Part shown: piece by piece, positions 1-13,000 of the stretch
How the letters are laid out: every line of letters starts with the position of its first letter
Numbering within the stretch: position 1 is the stretch's first letter
NCBI GenBank assembly: GCA_951213105.1
Contig: OX578140.1
Location: 122,695,985-122,759,984 of the forward strand
DNA length: 64,000 bases
Origin: Amaurobius ferox
Taxonomy: Eukaryota; Arthropoda; Arachnida; Araneae; Amaurobiidae
Direction of reading: 5' to 3'
The notes under the pieces: generated by a model
The model's input: the letters and a program-made list of their open reading frames with translations, nothing else
Database searches by the model: none
Told to the model about the DNA's origin: nothing
Position numbers and translations under genes: made by a program

Positions 1-76
1 AAATGGCACCCTTGATCACAGTGCTTTCTGTACATTATACCATGTATGTAACTATAGCCAAAAATATTTTGTGGGC

Positions 77-99
77 GGGGGGGGGGGGGGGGGGGGGGG
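77..99. repeat. poly-G run
   Basis: An uninterrupted run of about 23 G lies within otherwise AT-rich DNA. Its exact length is a likely sequencing or assembly uncertainty. Confidence 0.8.
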
Positions 100-274
100 A
101 GGCGCGTTTCCGACAAGCATTCATTTTCACATTTTTTCTTCCACAATTCAGTAAAATGAGTATAATTACACAAAATAACACGGAGAATTATTTGAAACAA
201 CACTGCATTCGCAGTTTTACTTCAATTTTAATTTTCATTTGGCGACTAGAAAGATTTTCAAAGGCAATGGGATA

Positions 275-718
275 AAATGTTAAAAACTAAAATATTTCGA
301 GAATGATCAATGTTAGAGCTATGAAATTGGTCTTATTCTCTTAGTCGTCAAAAATTACGTACGAAACAAGCATTTAATTTATATATTTGAGCATACATAA
401 TCTTTCATTTTAAATTTTAACTATTTTTGAGGGCCATTTCGCAGAGGACCGAATGATACTAATATCAAATCAGCACCAGGGTGACCCACAAATGACTTAT
501 CTACTAAATTTTGTGAAATTTGGTCAATTAGTTATTCAACTAAAATAGATACATACATTGCACAGACACACACACACGTATAGACGTCACTCTAAAAACA
601 GTTTTTTCAGGTTCTAGAGTTATCGAAACGTGTAAATCCGTCGAATACTTGAGTTACGATTTTCGACACGATTTCAATCCTTCCCTATACATTGCCATGT
701 ATTATAGGGAAAGTAAAA
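275..718 (+). repeat. Family-2 repeat, 3' portion
   Basis: This is a diverged copy of the repeat that forms the array at 25,709-29,370. It shows the same order of landmarks: a stretch around AAAATATTTCGAGAA, a GGGCCATTTCGCA segment, a CAGCACCAGGGTGACCCACAA segment, an ACACACAC core, AAACGTGTAAATCCGTCGA, and the terminal hairpin CCCTATACATTGCCATGTAT followed by AGGGAAAGT. The 5' part is missing or too diverged to see. No coding capacity. Confidence 0.75.
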
Positions 719-1429
719 ACAAACTTTTAAACCTTACTCTATCCGTGTTACGATTAAAGCTGAGTTAATTAAATAACTTAAGTGAGAAATTTTTTCATCG
801 GTAAATAACATAATCATTTAATTATTCCATATATGTAAATACCCGTTAACTGTAATCCGTTACAAGCTTTTAACTCACATAATACACTCTATATATTGCA
901 CTAAAACATGTTAACCGCAAAGCATAAATATTTTAAAATAGAACATAAAAATTTTTCACGTCAAACGCATTTCATAAATTATGTAGTCGATTTCTCTTTG
1001 AGAGAAGCAAACACCTTTATTGGATTCGATTCAGTAATATTACAGCTGTAAAGATATTTAATCATTTATAAGAAATACCTAAAGCCACTAGACGTAATGA
1101 AAAATGTGATTTAATTTAACTTTCACTCCTAATTAATCATTGGCGGTATATGTCTGTACGGTGATTAATTTGGCGAAATAACATTTTCATTAAAATAACT
1201 GATAGGGTATCTTAGTTTAACTGGAACTTTAGAACCGCAGTATTTCGTAAAATTTGGAAGCAGTAATTTAAATATCAATTTAATTATATTAAGACTCAAA
1301 TATCTAAGAAGTTATGAAGCAGCCTTCATAGGCTAGAAAATGGTGCCAACATTTCATTTTTGACGCAACTACGAAGCATTTTTAATCTCTTTTGCATACT
1401 TATTTCGTACAATTGTTCGATTTGTCCAA
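719..1429. other. No recognisable feature
   Basis: AT-rich sequence without a convincing ORF, repeat or RNA gene. Confidence 0.6.
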
Positions 1430-1860
1430 AAACCGGAAATGACATCCCGAGAGCCAGAAATGGTAATCCTTAGTGAACCCATCCCCTTCCTACCTGCTTC
1501 GGAATTTGATTCTGAATCATATCAAAAGCTCTATCTATAACCAATCTTGGAAACCGGTAGTGAAAGTAACGTCGAAAGTTGGAATCTTTAGTAACCTGCC
1601 GCCCCCCCTTCCTAACTGCTCCGGAATTAAGTTCTGAATTATTTTCTATCATTAATCATCTAACCTCTGTAGCCAATCTTGAGAAATAGATATTTCAAGA
1701 AAAGCGTTTGAAGCAGAAGTGGTAAAAGAACCGGAATTGAAAACGCTTAGTGAACCCCCGACCCCCTTCTCTTCCTGAAATTGATGCAGATTCCAAATCA
1801 GTCATCACTTGAGCTCTTGTCTATAGCTGATCTTGAAAAATAGATGTGTCAAAGTAAAAA
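1430..1860. repeat. Degenerate tandem repeat, about 3 units
   Basis: Three imperfect units of roughly 150-170 bp each contain a 'CCGGAA ... TTAGTGAACCC ... CCCCTTC' block followed by 'ATAGC/ACCAATCTTG'. The units are too diverged for precise borders. An ORF on the minus strand here is a by-product. Confidence 0.5.
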
Positions 1861-3602
1861 AAAATTTCAAAAGCAATAGTACGGCAAAAGTTTTGTAACA
1901 AAATAAATTATTGCCTTTCGCCATAATTTGATTTTAAATGCATAATGTCTAGTGAATGTTAAGAAAATGTCTTACATAGTATAATTTACGGATTTCAGTG
2001 GCATTTTAAAAATTATACGATGAGAACTTACTTTATAAACAAACAAGCCCTACATGCGACAGGACTTACATATAAAGTTAAAAAATTCCATCCCACCCGC
2101 TCGACTGCAGCACTTGTGCTCCTAATACCCTCGAGCAGGTGAAAGCCATGCACCTCTCTCATTATTATTATTATCATTATTATTATTATTATTGCTCTTC
2201 GACACCCTATCGACATTATTACTATACCATCCCCTTACAAATCGCAATTAGTTTACAAAGCAATAGATCCCCCCCCCCTCCTACACTAAAAAAAATAGAG
2301 AGAGTACCTATCTCAAAGACAATAAAAACTCAATATCTTTCGAATCAAAAGCATTAATTCTCCTAAAGCGACAAAAATTGTCAAAGAAATTGACCTTATT
2401 TTTTAAGAAATTGAATTTTCATCAATTTAACGTTATTTTTGCTAATTTAATGTCATTTTTTGTCGATTTGGCGACATTTTTCAAAAGTCGCCACGATGGT
2501 GATATTTCACCAAATTTGTAGCTTAATTTACAGCCAAGATTGCCAAATCGTAGTCAAAGTTGTGGCCAAGCGTCCCATAAAGTCGCTTTTGAACTCATAA
2601 AATTATTTTTTCTGTTATTTCGATAAGTTTCAAATTTCAAAAAGCATGCTTGATAGTTAGTAAAAATATCTAATGTATTCAACACATAACCTTTCGTACC
2701 AACCCACGATTTCTTATGTCGTAAGAGAACAAAAACAAATGTCTTGTGTGTAAGTCACAACTTAACTTTTTCACACATATGAATTTCACGCCGTTAGGTC
2801 CATTTGTAATAGAATGAGAGAATTATACAGAGTTTTGAGCTTTCGAGCATAAGTTATTCCTGTAAAAAAAGAAAATTCCTTAAAATAATTCAAATTTATT
2901 TTTTCAATTTGGCAAATGACCAATCACACCAAATAGTTCTATGCACTTAACAGATTTATGTTAATCATGGAGTTAAAAAGAAGAAGATAAAACCAACGAG
3001 CTTACGGATGTATAACTTATATATGGACTTATAATCTTGTTGGATAAAACACCTATGAATGAAACGCTTAAAAATGCAATAAAGCTTTGAGAATTATATC
3101 TAGGTGTCACTAGTGTGTGCAAAGTAGCTGCTATTGTTAGTTGACACAACAGGAAGGCGTAGTGTTTAATATATGTATTTTTGATTATTTTTAAATTAAG
3201 GATACCCTAATTATGAGTATAATTAACCAGTATTTTTCCTTTGTACGATAGAGTACAGAATATATGGAGATAAAAATAAATTGAAAGGTAAAAATAATTT
3301 TGAATACGTAGAAATATTCGTTATTGTTTAAGTTCTACTTTGCATTGTTCTCATAATTTATTTCTACAAAATAGCCAGCCTAAATAAATATTTTAGGCCG
3401 TTCGCCATAAAAATGCGCCAACTGAATTATTGTCTCAAACGGTATTGGCGTTTTCTTAATGCAAAGTTTTAACTCTTATTTTTACCTGCATGGTGTTAGT
3501 ATATACCGTTTTAATAAAACATATTTTAATATCCTTCAAACTATAATTTGCCCTCAAAGACTATACATCTACCATTTTTCCAGTAACTGGCATTGTTCAT
3601 CC
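1861..3602. other. Mostly unclassified; ATT microsatellite and old repeat remnant
   Basis: An (ATT)n-like microsatellite lies at about 2,158-2,194. A diverged family-1-like stretch rich in TTGGCGACATTT-type words lies at about 2,395-2,590. The remainder is AT-rich with no support for a gene. Confidence 0.5.
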
Positions 3603-4452
3603 AATAAAAAAACTCTGTGGACAGCACATGACTCTACCTACCTCTGTTACTTCATTCACGGCGAAAGAATAGTGTACAAGTTCCACGGCACAGTGCTTTT
3701 GGCATTACATAAAAGTAATTTAAAATTAGCAATTTTCGTATTTATGAGTCCAAACGAATGACGTATTCATACTCACGTGCAAAACACTCATCAGAATTCA
3801 ATTAACTGATAATTAACATAAATTGAATGAAATAAATGACTATTGGTGAGTTCTTGAGCATCAGAATATACAAACCGATTACGAAAATTATCTTCTCCCG
3901 TGAATGAAACGATCAAGATTCACGAAAATGATGTTGCCCAATATTGCATTTTAATTTTATATAATTTTTTTTTATAAATTTATTTGAAAAACTTGCAATA
4001 CCTCGAAGAAGATTCCAAAGTTTATTTCATTCGTTTTCTAATAATAAATTATGCCTATCATAATTATGATTTTCTCATTATTGAAAATGCTGATTTTTTA
4101 GTGAGTTTTTTAAATATTCATTCAAAAATTGGCAGCTTTCGAGCTTTCGATCGTATTTAAAATCAATAGGATTCCAGTATTTACTGATTGCAATAACCGT
4201 ACCAAATTATATTCAAAACGTTTTTATTCCTTCGTAATATATCGCGTCCACAGACTTGAGAATATACACACACACTGACATTCATGCACACACTAGTATG
4301 CATATACACACGCAACAACATCATTTCAAAAACGTTCCATTCGAGTTTAAGGCTACTTAAAATATGCTCTTCCATCGTAAACTTGAATTCGAATTTCCAA
4401 CCCCGTCACAATTTTTTAACTATACATTATACTAAGTATGTAGGGAAAGTAA
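3603..4452 (+). repeat. Family-1 repeat, diverged copy
   Basis: Landmarks in order match family 1: GTGGACAGCACATGACT near 3,618, AAATGACTATTGG near 3,835, a TCGTGAATG-like block with AACGA near 3,900, the TTCCAGTATT block near 4,170, an ACACAC core near 4,270, and CCCCGTCACAAT followed by a terminal hairpin ending near AGGGAAAGTAATG. It is clearly older than the copies at 4,540 and 60,148. Confidence 0.65.
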
Positions 4453-4575
4453 TGAGGCTAAGAAAATTCTAAAGTTTAATTACATATTTTAAAATAAATA
4501 AAATATATAAAATTGAGAATTTAAACCGCAACATTTCAAAAAATCTGATGTGGGCAGCACATGACTTTCCTTATA

Positions 4576-5908
4576 CAGGGTGTTTCAAAATGATTGACCC
4601 GATTTCGAATACCTTTAATTTTGAAACTTACAAACCTACATTGAAAAGTTATACATGAAATTAAAGGGGAAATGTTTAAATTTTATCTGTAAGTGTTCGA
4701 TGTGATCTCCTTCAGTTGCACGAACAACGTCAAGGCGATAAACAAATCCTCACCTAACTTGATCCAGCATATCCTGTGTTACTGTCGCTACAGCTGCAAT
4801 AATGCGGTTTTTGAGATCATGCAGGTTTGTGGGTGAAAATTGCAATAACACAGAATCCTTTATGTATTCTCAAAAGAAAAAATCACTTGGGGTCAGATCC
4901 AGGGATCTGGGAGGCCAGTTTGTTAATGCGAAATCTGTAGGTCCACTACAGCCAATCCAACGATGAGGAAGAACTCTGTTAAGGTGACGACGAACGTTCA
5001 AATTCCAGTGAGAAGGCGCCCTCCATCTTGTTGGAAAATGTAATCAGTGGTATCTTCGTTCAATTGCGGAAATAACCAGATCTGTAACATATCCAGGTAG
5101 GTGTCTCAGTTACTGTGCTTTCGGGAAAAAAGAAAGGCCCATAAATCTTTGTTCGAGACATGGCACAGAAAACTTTAACTTTGGGTGAATCGCGCATATG
5201 TCAATTACTGTATGCGGGTTTTCAGTGCCCCATATTCTAAGATTGTGATGGTTTACTTTGCCACTTACGTGAAAAGTCGCTTCGTCACTGAAGACCAATC
5301 GAGCAAAAATTTCCTCATCTTCCATAATCTCTTGAATGAAATGGCAAAAGTTTAGTCTTTTTAGCTTATCGTCTGGCATTATAGCTTGCAAGAACTGGAA
5401 CTTGTATGGCTTTATAAAAATTGTTTCCTCACAGTACGCCAAACAGTCGACACAAAAATTCTTAGTTCTAGAGTGACGCGTCTTGGTGTCTTCGTTGAGT
5501 TACTTAAGAAGAATTCTCTGATCCGTCCCACATTTTCTTCAGATAGACCCGGACGTCCTGTGCTGTTGCCTTTGCACACACTTCCTGTTTGTTCGAATTG
5601 TTGATACCACCTACGCATGCTCTTAACACACGGCGGTTCAATTCCGTAACGTCTACGGAACTGACGTTGAACGGTAATTACGGATTTATATTTTGAAAAC
5701 TGCAACACGGAAAAACTTTCTGCTGCACAGTCGACATTTTCGAAAACAACTGTTCACTGTCTATTCCGAAGTCACAACCGTAACAGAAAGTGACATTATA
5801 AAACTCGGAAAGTTCTTCTTTCACGTGACACATATTAATGTAATACGCGATTAATTCTTACAAAATTACAACCATTTGAAATCGGGTCACACATTTTGAA
5901 ACACCCTG
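4576..5908 (-). mobile_element. Mariner-like element, DUF4817 type
   Basis: A 1,333-bp DNA transposon with inverted termini: the left end reads CAGGGTGTTTCAAAATG and the right end is its reverse complement. Similarity extends about 45 bp inwards and includes GACCCGATTTC on both sides. It sits at a TA dinucleotide (4,574-4,575); the right-hand copy reads AA, one base off. Undisturbed family-1 copies show the empty site CCTTATATAATGC. The only gene is a broken transposase on the minus strand. Confidence 0.85.
4690..5737 (-). pseudogene. Mariner-type transposase pseudogene (DUF4817 N-terminus)
   Basis: The N-terminal part (about 5,708-5,412) has the DUF4817 helix-turn-helix region: VQRQFRRRYGI, then SMRRWYQQFEQTGSV and GRPG. 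The next frame (5,442-5,110) carries the first catalytic aspartate in RLVFSDEATFHVSGKVN, followed by NLRIWGTENPH. Downstream, in yet other frames, come YIFQQDG near 4,990 (second aspartate) and LDLTPSDFF near 4,895 (third). The likely original start is the ATG at 5,737, but the frame shifts soon after it. At least three frame changes separate the conserved blocks and stops occur in the C-terminal third, so the gene is dead. Such enzymes cut and paste the element at TA sites. Identification rests on motif order. Confidence 0.85.
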
Positions 5909-6765
5909 AATAATGCAATAAATTTGCTACTTTTACAGTTAAAAAAATTCGTTTAAAAAAGTTTCAGTTAAAAAAGTTTGTTATTCTTATAGTAGATACT
6001 TATATTCTTTCCAAGATATTGAATTTTCTTCAATGACTCATCATTTTTATCCATTTGGCGAGATTTTCGTTAATTTGGCTACATTTAAAAATGTCGTCAA
6101 GTTGGCGACATTCCTCTAAATTCATCGGCAAAATCTCGCCAAGCGTTATGGATGGAGAAATAAGTTATTCTTACAGCAGATAAATGACTATTGGCGTTCA
6201 AATACAAAAGTATTACTCAAAGTATCTTTTCTCGTGAATGGAACGAGTTAGATCCATGAAAGTGATATTACCAAAGTTATCGCATGATATTACATATGAA
6301 AAGTGAACATGTTTCTTAACAGTTAATTTTTTTTTTCATTTATAGGATTTTTTGATAAATTTATTTGAAAACTGTGCAGTATCTCGAGAACGGTTCATGT
6401 TAGCGTTCTAAAGTTTATGTCAATCGTTTTCTAAGGAAACATTACATAAGAAATGTGTATTAGCGTAACTTTATTAAAGGTTTTAATGTTTTGATGATTT
6501 TTTCAAAATTTCACTCGAAAATTTAGGGGGGTTCTGAACATTCGATTGTGTTTTAACACAATAGGCTTCCAGTATTCACGGATTGTGATTTTTGTACCAA
6601 ATTTCATTCGAATCGCTCCATTTTCTCGTGAGATATCGTCTCCACAGTCTCACTGACACACACACACACAGACATCACCTCAAAAATGTTCGAATCGTGA
6701 TCAGGGATGCTTGAAACGTGCTCTCCGTCACAATACTTTCCTTATACATTATGTATATAAGGAAA

Positions 6766-7178
6766 ATTGCAATAAGAAAGCAGAAGGAAAATGTTTCCAG
6801 AAATTATGTAATGTAAAATGTGGTTATTAGTTTGGGAACAGATGTACTTTAAGTATTAAAGTTTATATTACAAACTTTTAATAAATTATAAAATTAGATA
6901 TATAACCGTTTTAATTTTTTTATTTTACATTTCATTAAAACGAAATACATATTTTGAATTCTATTTCAACAGGGCGACAGTTTCTAGACAGACAAAAAAT
7001 AAATGTAAAACTATAGCTTTACATTTATTTAGCAGGAATGAAGTGATCAATTAAGTAGCTGTTTAATTAATCACTTCATTCCTGCTCAAATGGTCTTTCA
7101 TGAACGTCAAATATACTCATTAAACTTCGTGATATTTTTAATATTAAATTTCAGAGTATATTTGTTAATTCATATATT
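6766..7178. other. Intervening AT-rich DNA with one hairpin
   Basis: There is no gene here. The only structure seen is the inverted repeat listed separately at 7,031-7,086. Confidence 0.5.
7031..7086. repeat. Short perfect-like palindrome (24-bp arms)
   Basis: The arm beginning AGCAGGAATGAAGTGATC is repeated in inverted orientation with one mismatch in 24 positions, around an 8-base centre. Transcribed RNA would form a long stem. It could be a tiny foldback element or a small-RNA precursor; the sequence does not decide. Confidence 0.7.
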
Positions 7179-7837
7179 ACTTTCCTTATATATGGAATGT
7201 ATAAGGAAAGTATTGTTACGGGGTCGAAAATTCGAGTTCAAGTTTTATATTCGAGCAAATAGACATTTCTTATGTAATTTTTCCTTAAAAAACGATTGAC
7301 ATAAACTTTAGAACGCTAGCATGAACCGTTCTCTAGATGTTGTACATTTTTCAAATAAATATATAAAAAAATCCCATAAATTAAAAAAAATATTAACTGT
7401 TGAGAAACATGTTCACTTTACTTCATATGTAATATCATGCGATAAATTTGGTGACACCATTCTTGTGGAACTAGCTAGTTCCATTCATGAGAAAAGATAG
7501 AGAAATACTTTTGTGTTTGAGCGCCAATAGTCATTTATCTGCTATAAGAATAACTTATTTCTCCGTCCATAATGCTTGGCGAGATTTTGGCGACAAATTT
7601 GGCAGAATTTCGCCAACTTGGCGACTATTTTAAATGTTGCCAAATTAAAGGAAATCTCGCCATATGGATAAAAATGAAGCTAAATCAATAAAAATGACGA
7701 CTTATTGACGAAAATGAAATATCTTAGAAATAATATAAATATCTACTTTAAGAATAACCTATCTTTTTTTACTGTAAAAGTAGGAAATTCATTGCATTAT
7801 ATAAGGAAAGTCATGTGCTGCCCACATCAGATTTTTT
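7179..7837 (-). repeat. Family-1 repeat, copy B, internally deleted
   Basis: The reverse-oriented copy begins with the terminal hairpin (ACTTTCCTTATATATGG) and ends with GTCATGTGCTGCCCACATCAG. The microsatellite core and the TTCTGAACATTCG segment are deleted between about 7,240 and 7,256. Copies A and B face each other (tail to tail). Confidence 0.8.
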
Positions 7838-8280
7838 CATATGTAAGAAATGATGCATAGCAGTAGGATTAATTATTTAAGTGGTTATTAAGCAAATAAA
7901 AGTAAGTTATGAAACATTTTGTTATCTTGAATGCTTTATTCTATGTTACTATATACATTTAAAAATACATAATCTAAATATCTTTTCATTTTACACATTT
8001 AGCGAGTAACGTATAAAGCGAACATTTTACCGTGAGCCAAGATATCTCGATACTACCGTAGTCGACTGCCATAAAAAAAATGATTCACATAATTCTACTT
8101 ATGGCTTTCTATATTTAGCTTATTTAATTATTTTCTATTTTATTTTTATCAAATGAATTATGATAATTGCATCATAATCCATCTATTTCTCTCAGATAAA
8201 AACAAAATTTTTAAATAGTATATCTGATGGGGCAACCACTACTTGAAGAGTCCAATTCGACTATAATAGCTTGCAATTTC
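7838..8280. other. No recognisable feature
   Basis: AT-rich, without ORFs or repeats that I can support. The last part, from about 8,226, resembles the flank of the next tRNA-like repeat. Confidence 0.5.
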
Positions 8281-8353
8281 GTCTCAGTAACTAGATAACG
8301 ATAGATCGTCTGCTAGCCAGTTCGAAGATTCAGGGTTCAATTCCCGATTGAAG
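8281..8353 (+). repeat. tRNA-like sequence, degenerate copy
   Basis: About 73 bp with a tRNA-like layout: a degraded box A (CAGTAACTAGATAACG) and a T-arm GGGTTCAATTCCC matching Pol III box B with one change. It shares the upstream words CTTGCAATTTCGTC and the downstream CAAGGTTCTTTACA with the copy at 9,160, so it belongs to a dispersed repeat, probably a tRNA-derived SINE, rather than being a functional tRNA. Confidence 0.55.
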
Positions 8354-9159
8354 AATCAAGGTTCTTTACAATGGCGCCCAAAAAAATCAACCCTGTAGGT
8401 TAGTGCAAAGATGTCGGCAGTCTGAAGACTCCAGACGGCGCGACTCACATAGTGGGTTTAGAATAGCTAGCTGCACGCCCGAGAAAGAATACCTCCTGCA
8501 CTCAGGAGGCATCCAAGGTCTACCATCCCGCCAAATGAACATTCATTTAGGTCTAAAAAGATAACAATTGATGAAAAACATTGTGGTAAAACAGACAGTT
8601 TTACATTACATTTGAACTTGACAAGTACGTCCATTTTTCAAAAATGGGAAAAAGGGTTATTGAGAATATAGATAAAAAGATCATTGAAAAATAAAATTGA
8701 GAGTGAGGTATATTTCAACATAATGAAAAATAGATTAAAATGAAAGAAAATAATAAAATTTTAAAAGTGAAATTTAGAAAATATATAAAAAAAGAAAATA
8801 TATGGGAAAGGAAAGGAATTTAGGAATATGGAAAACAAAAACAGAAATTTAAGTAATTTAGGATAAAATTTAGAAAAGAAAATTTAAAAAAATACATATA
8901 AAAAAGATCAAAAAAAAAAAAAAAAGAACCGAGAAAATAGAAGCAGTTAACGTAGCTTTTCCTCGCCCGACTAGCACGGGTCCAGTAGTCTCTGGGATAT
9001 TGTGAGCCGATTTCAAATCGGAAAGACAAAGAACACGCACGAGGCTAACCTTAGGTAAAAATAGCAAGGGTAGTTAGTCAGACTGTTAGTTGCACGCCAA
9101 TATGACATTAGAGGGTGGAGAATAAATAGTCCACTTCGAGTATAAGAACTTGCAATTTC
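8354..9159. other. Unclassified DNA between two tRNA-like repeats
   Basis: The first 200 bp (GTGCAAAGATGTCGGCAGTC, then a short CTCCTGCACTCAGGAGG hairpin) may be the body of the SINE-like repeat starting at 8,281. The rest is A-rich. Minus-strand ORFs in this interval are poly-A artefacts. Confidence 0.45.
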
Positions 9160-9231
9160 GTCCCAGTAGCTCAACGGCAGAGCTTCGACTGGCCAGTTCG
9201 ATGATCCCGGGTTTGATTCCCGGTTGAGGCA
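9160..9231 (+). repeat. tRNA-like sequence
   Basis: The better preserved of the two tRNA-like copies. The D-arm AGCTC/GAGCT pairs, the T-arm CCGGG-TTTGATT-CCCGG pairs perfectly, and box B is GGTTTGATTCC. The acceptor stem is only partly paired and the anticodon loop lacks the invariant U33 in my fold, so a working tRNA is unlikely. Flanks shared with 8,281 mark it as a repeat. Confidence 0.6.
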
Positions 9232-9554
9232 ACAAGGTTCTTTACATACTTCGCCTGTATTCTGTAACTGCGTGTGAATGGTAATTCAGGGATTCCGTGT
9301 GAAAATGTGATCTCGAAACTCCATGGTTATAAGTACCAGAATCCTGGGACTTCAGGATGTAGCCCAATTATTTTTATTGATGAAATATGGTACTTTCTTG
9401 TTTGCTCTTTTCTGTAAAAATTGCTGTATAAAACTCGGCAGTGGCTCAAACCCGATGGAGCCGAAATGGTTTTACATAAGATCTTTCTTTGTCTTCTTCA
9501 GACATTTTAAAAGCATCTCAAAACATTCAAATATCGACATTAGAACCAGTTTTT

Positions 9555-9937
9555 CAAAATAGTTTTAAATATTGATATATCAAAATTATAACCGGTATAT
9601 TTCGCAAAATTAAAACCTGGTCTCAAATCCAATTATATATAATTGTAGTGCTTTTAAAGGGCTATAAGTTATTCACAAACTGTTCATAGCTTTTAATTTC
9701 CGCTCATATTTCAGCCGAATATCCTGACCATAGACTCCACGCCAAAATAGTTTTAAATATTGATATATCAAAATTATAACCGGTATATTTCGCAAAATTA
9801 AAACCTGGTCCCAAATCCAATTATATATAATTGTAGTGCTTTTAAAGGGCTATAAGTTATTCACAAACTGCTCATAGCTTTTAATTTCCGCTCATATTTC
9901 AGCCGAATATCCTGACCATAGACTCCACGCCAAAATA
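9555..9937. repeat. 188-bp direct tandem duplication
   Basis: The unit starting CAAAATAGTTTTAAATATTG occurs twice in a row (9,555 and 9,743) with only a few differences, for example CTGGTCTC versus CTGGTCCC. It is a recent local duplication without coding content. Confidence 0.9.

Positions 9938-11553
<1,616 letters not shown>

Positions 11554-11607
<54 letters not shown>
11554..11607. repeat. (TA)n microsatellite
   Basis: Uninterrupted TA dinucleotides, about 54 bp. Confidence 0.95.
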
Positions 11608-11609
<2 letters not shown>

Positions 11610-12601
11610 ATAACTTAATAACATTGAATTTAATTTTTTATATTTAATGGTACACTATTTTCGAAAAACGGGTAAAAATTGTTTACATATTTGTCTCTTT
11701 GCTTCGGAGCAGTAAACGTCCAAAGTGCTCACATTTTCCTAAATACTCCGATTACAGCCAGAAATACCCCAAACATAGATGTTATTCACATCAAAACAAT
11801 GTCATCATTTTAGCGGGTCAACATACATCAGAATTCCAAATGAAATTGCAAAACTTCGTTGAAGCAATAGAGTAAACAATTCAAAGTAAAATATGAACAG
11901 ATATTCTCGTGAAAAACTGGAGTCAAATTCGTGGATGACGCTTTTCACTTTAACTATTGTGTAAGACTTATTGCACATATAAAAAGATTAATAAATATTA
12001 TAATAATAATATATATTATCTTAACTTTTATCGTAATTAAAAAAATTTTAAGGCTAATATCCTTTTTACGGGAAATTTATTTTCACACATTGGTGAGAGT
12101 GAAATTATTGACTAAAATATACATCTGTGAGTGTGTGTGTATGAGACTCAAAAACCAATGTACAGACCGCTATCAAATTTTAAAGGTAGATACGATATAC
12201 AAAATACTAGAAGTATTTTTTTATTTATTCTTCGAATTTTTTAATTAATGTTTAGTAATCCAGTACGTCCCATGATTAAATCTCACATTATTCAAATAAG
12301 TCTTGGAACAAGGATTGTAGTATAGGAGAAATGAATAATTTGAACAACGTTATAGATATTGTTTAATGGTTTCAAAATAGTATATATATTAATGCAGATC
12401 GGACAAATAATTCCATTTCATTGACGTAGCAGACCAGTTTCAAACTTGATTATTTTTCTTTTTAATAATTTTTACAGAAAAATTTAAAATGATAACCTGA
12501 AAATGAAAGCAAAAAAAGATGTATTTTTGTATTCTAATGATGATTATGATAGTTTACCTAAACAATATTGAATATGAATGCATAAGAAAATTAAGTGCAA
12601 T
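11608..12601. other. No recognisable feature
   Basis: AT-rich. The 105-codon ORF at 11,931-12,248 is low complexity and unsupported. Confidence 0.5.
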
Positions 12602-13000
12602 TCCAGATATATTTTTACTATACACGAATAATAATTCATGATATTCATTTATTCAATAAATAATTATTATTGCAATGTAACTCCAGATATAATTTTACCA
12701 TACACGAATAATAATTAATGACATTAATTTATCCAATAAATAATTATTATTGCAATGTAAATCCAGATATATTTTTAATACACAAGAATAATAATCAGTG
12801 ACATTAATTTATTCAATAAATAATTATTATTGCAGTGCAAAATCCAGATATATTTTTACTGAACGCAAGTAATAATTAATGACATTGATTTATTCAATAA
12901 ATAATTATTAGTGCAGTGTAACTCCAGATATATTTTCACTGCACACGAATAATAATTAATGGCATTAATTAATTCAATAAATAATTATTATTGCATTCAA
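12602..13000. repeat. Tandem repeat, about 80-bp unit, 5 copies
   Basis: Five consecutive units share TCCAGATATATTTTTAC, ACGAATAATAATTAATG and TTTATTCAATAAATAATTAT with scattered substitutions. Each unit contains a self-complementary segment (ATAATTATTTATTGAATAAA type), so units may extrude hairpins. Non-coding. Confidence 0.9.

Larger units (their letters stand above)
4540..6765 (+). repeat. Family-1 repeat, copy A (interrupted)
   Basis: This nearly complete family-1 copy starts at AAATCTGATGTGGGCAGCAC and ends at the palindromic ACTTTCCTTATACATTATG. It contains the TTGGCGAGATTTT/TTGGCGACATT block, CTCGAGAACGGTTCATG, GGGGGGTTCTGAACATTCGA, a CACACA core and CGTGCTCTC. A mariner element (4,576-5,908) was inserted about 35 bp from its left end, in the motif CCTTATATAATGCAAT. 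No protein is encoded by the repeat itself. Confidence 0.8.

Noticed and set aside
8820..9067. Minus-strand ORFs rich in Phe
   Set aside because: They are driven by a poly-A tract on the plus strand; no motif or splice context.
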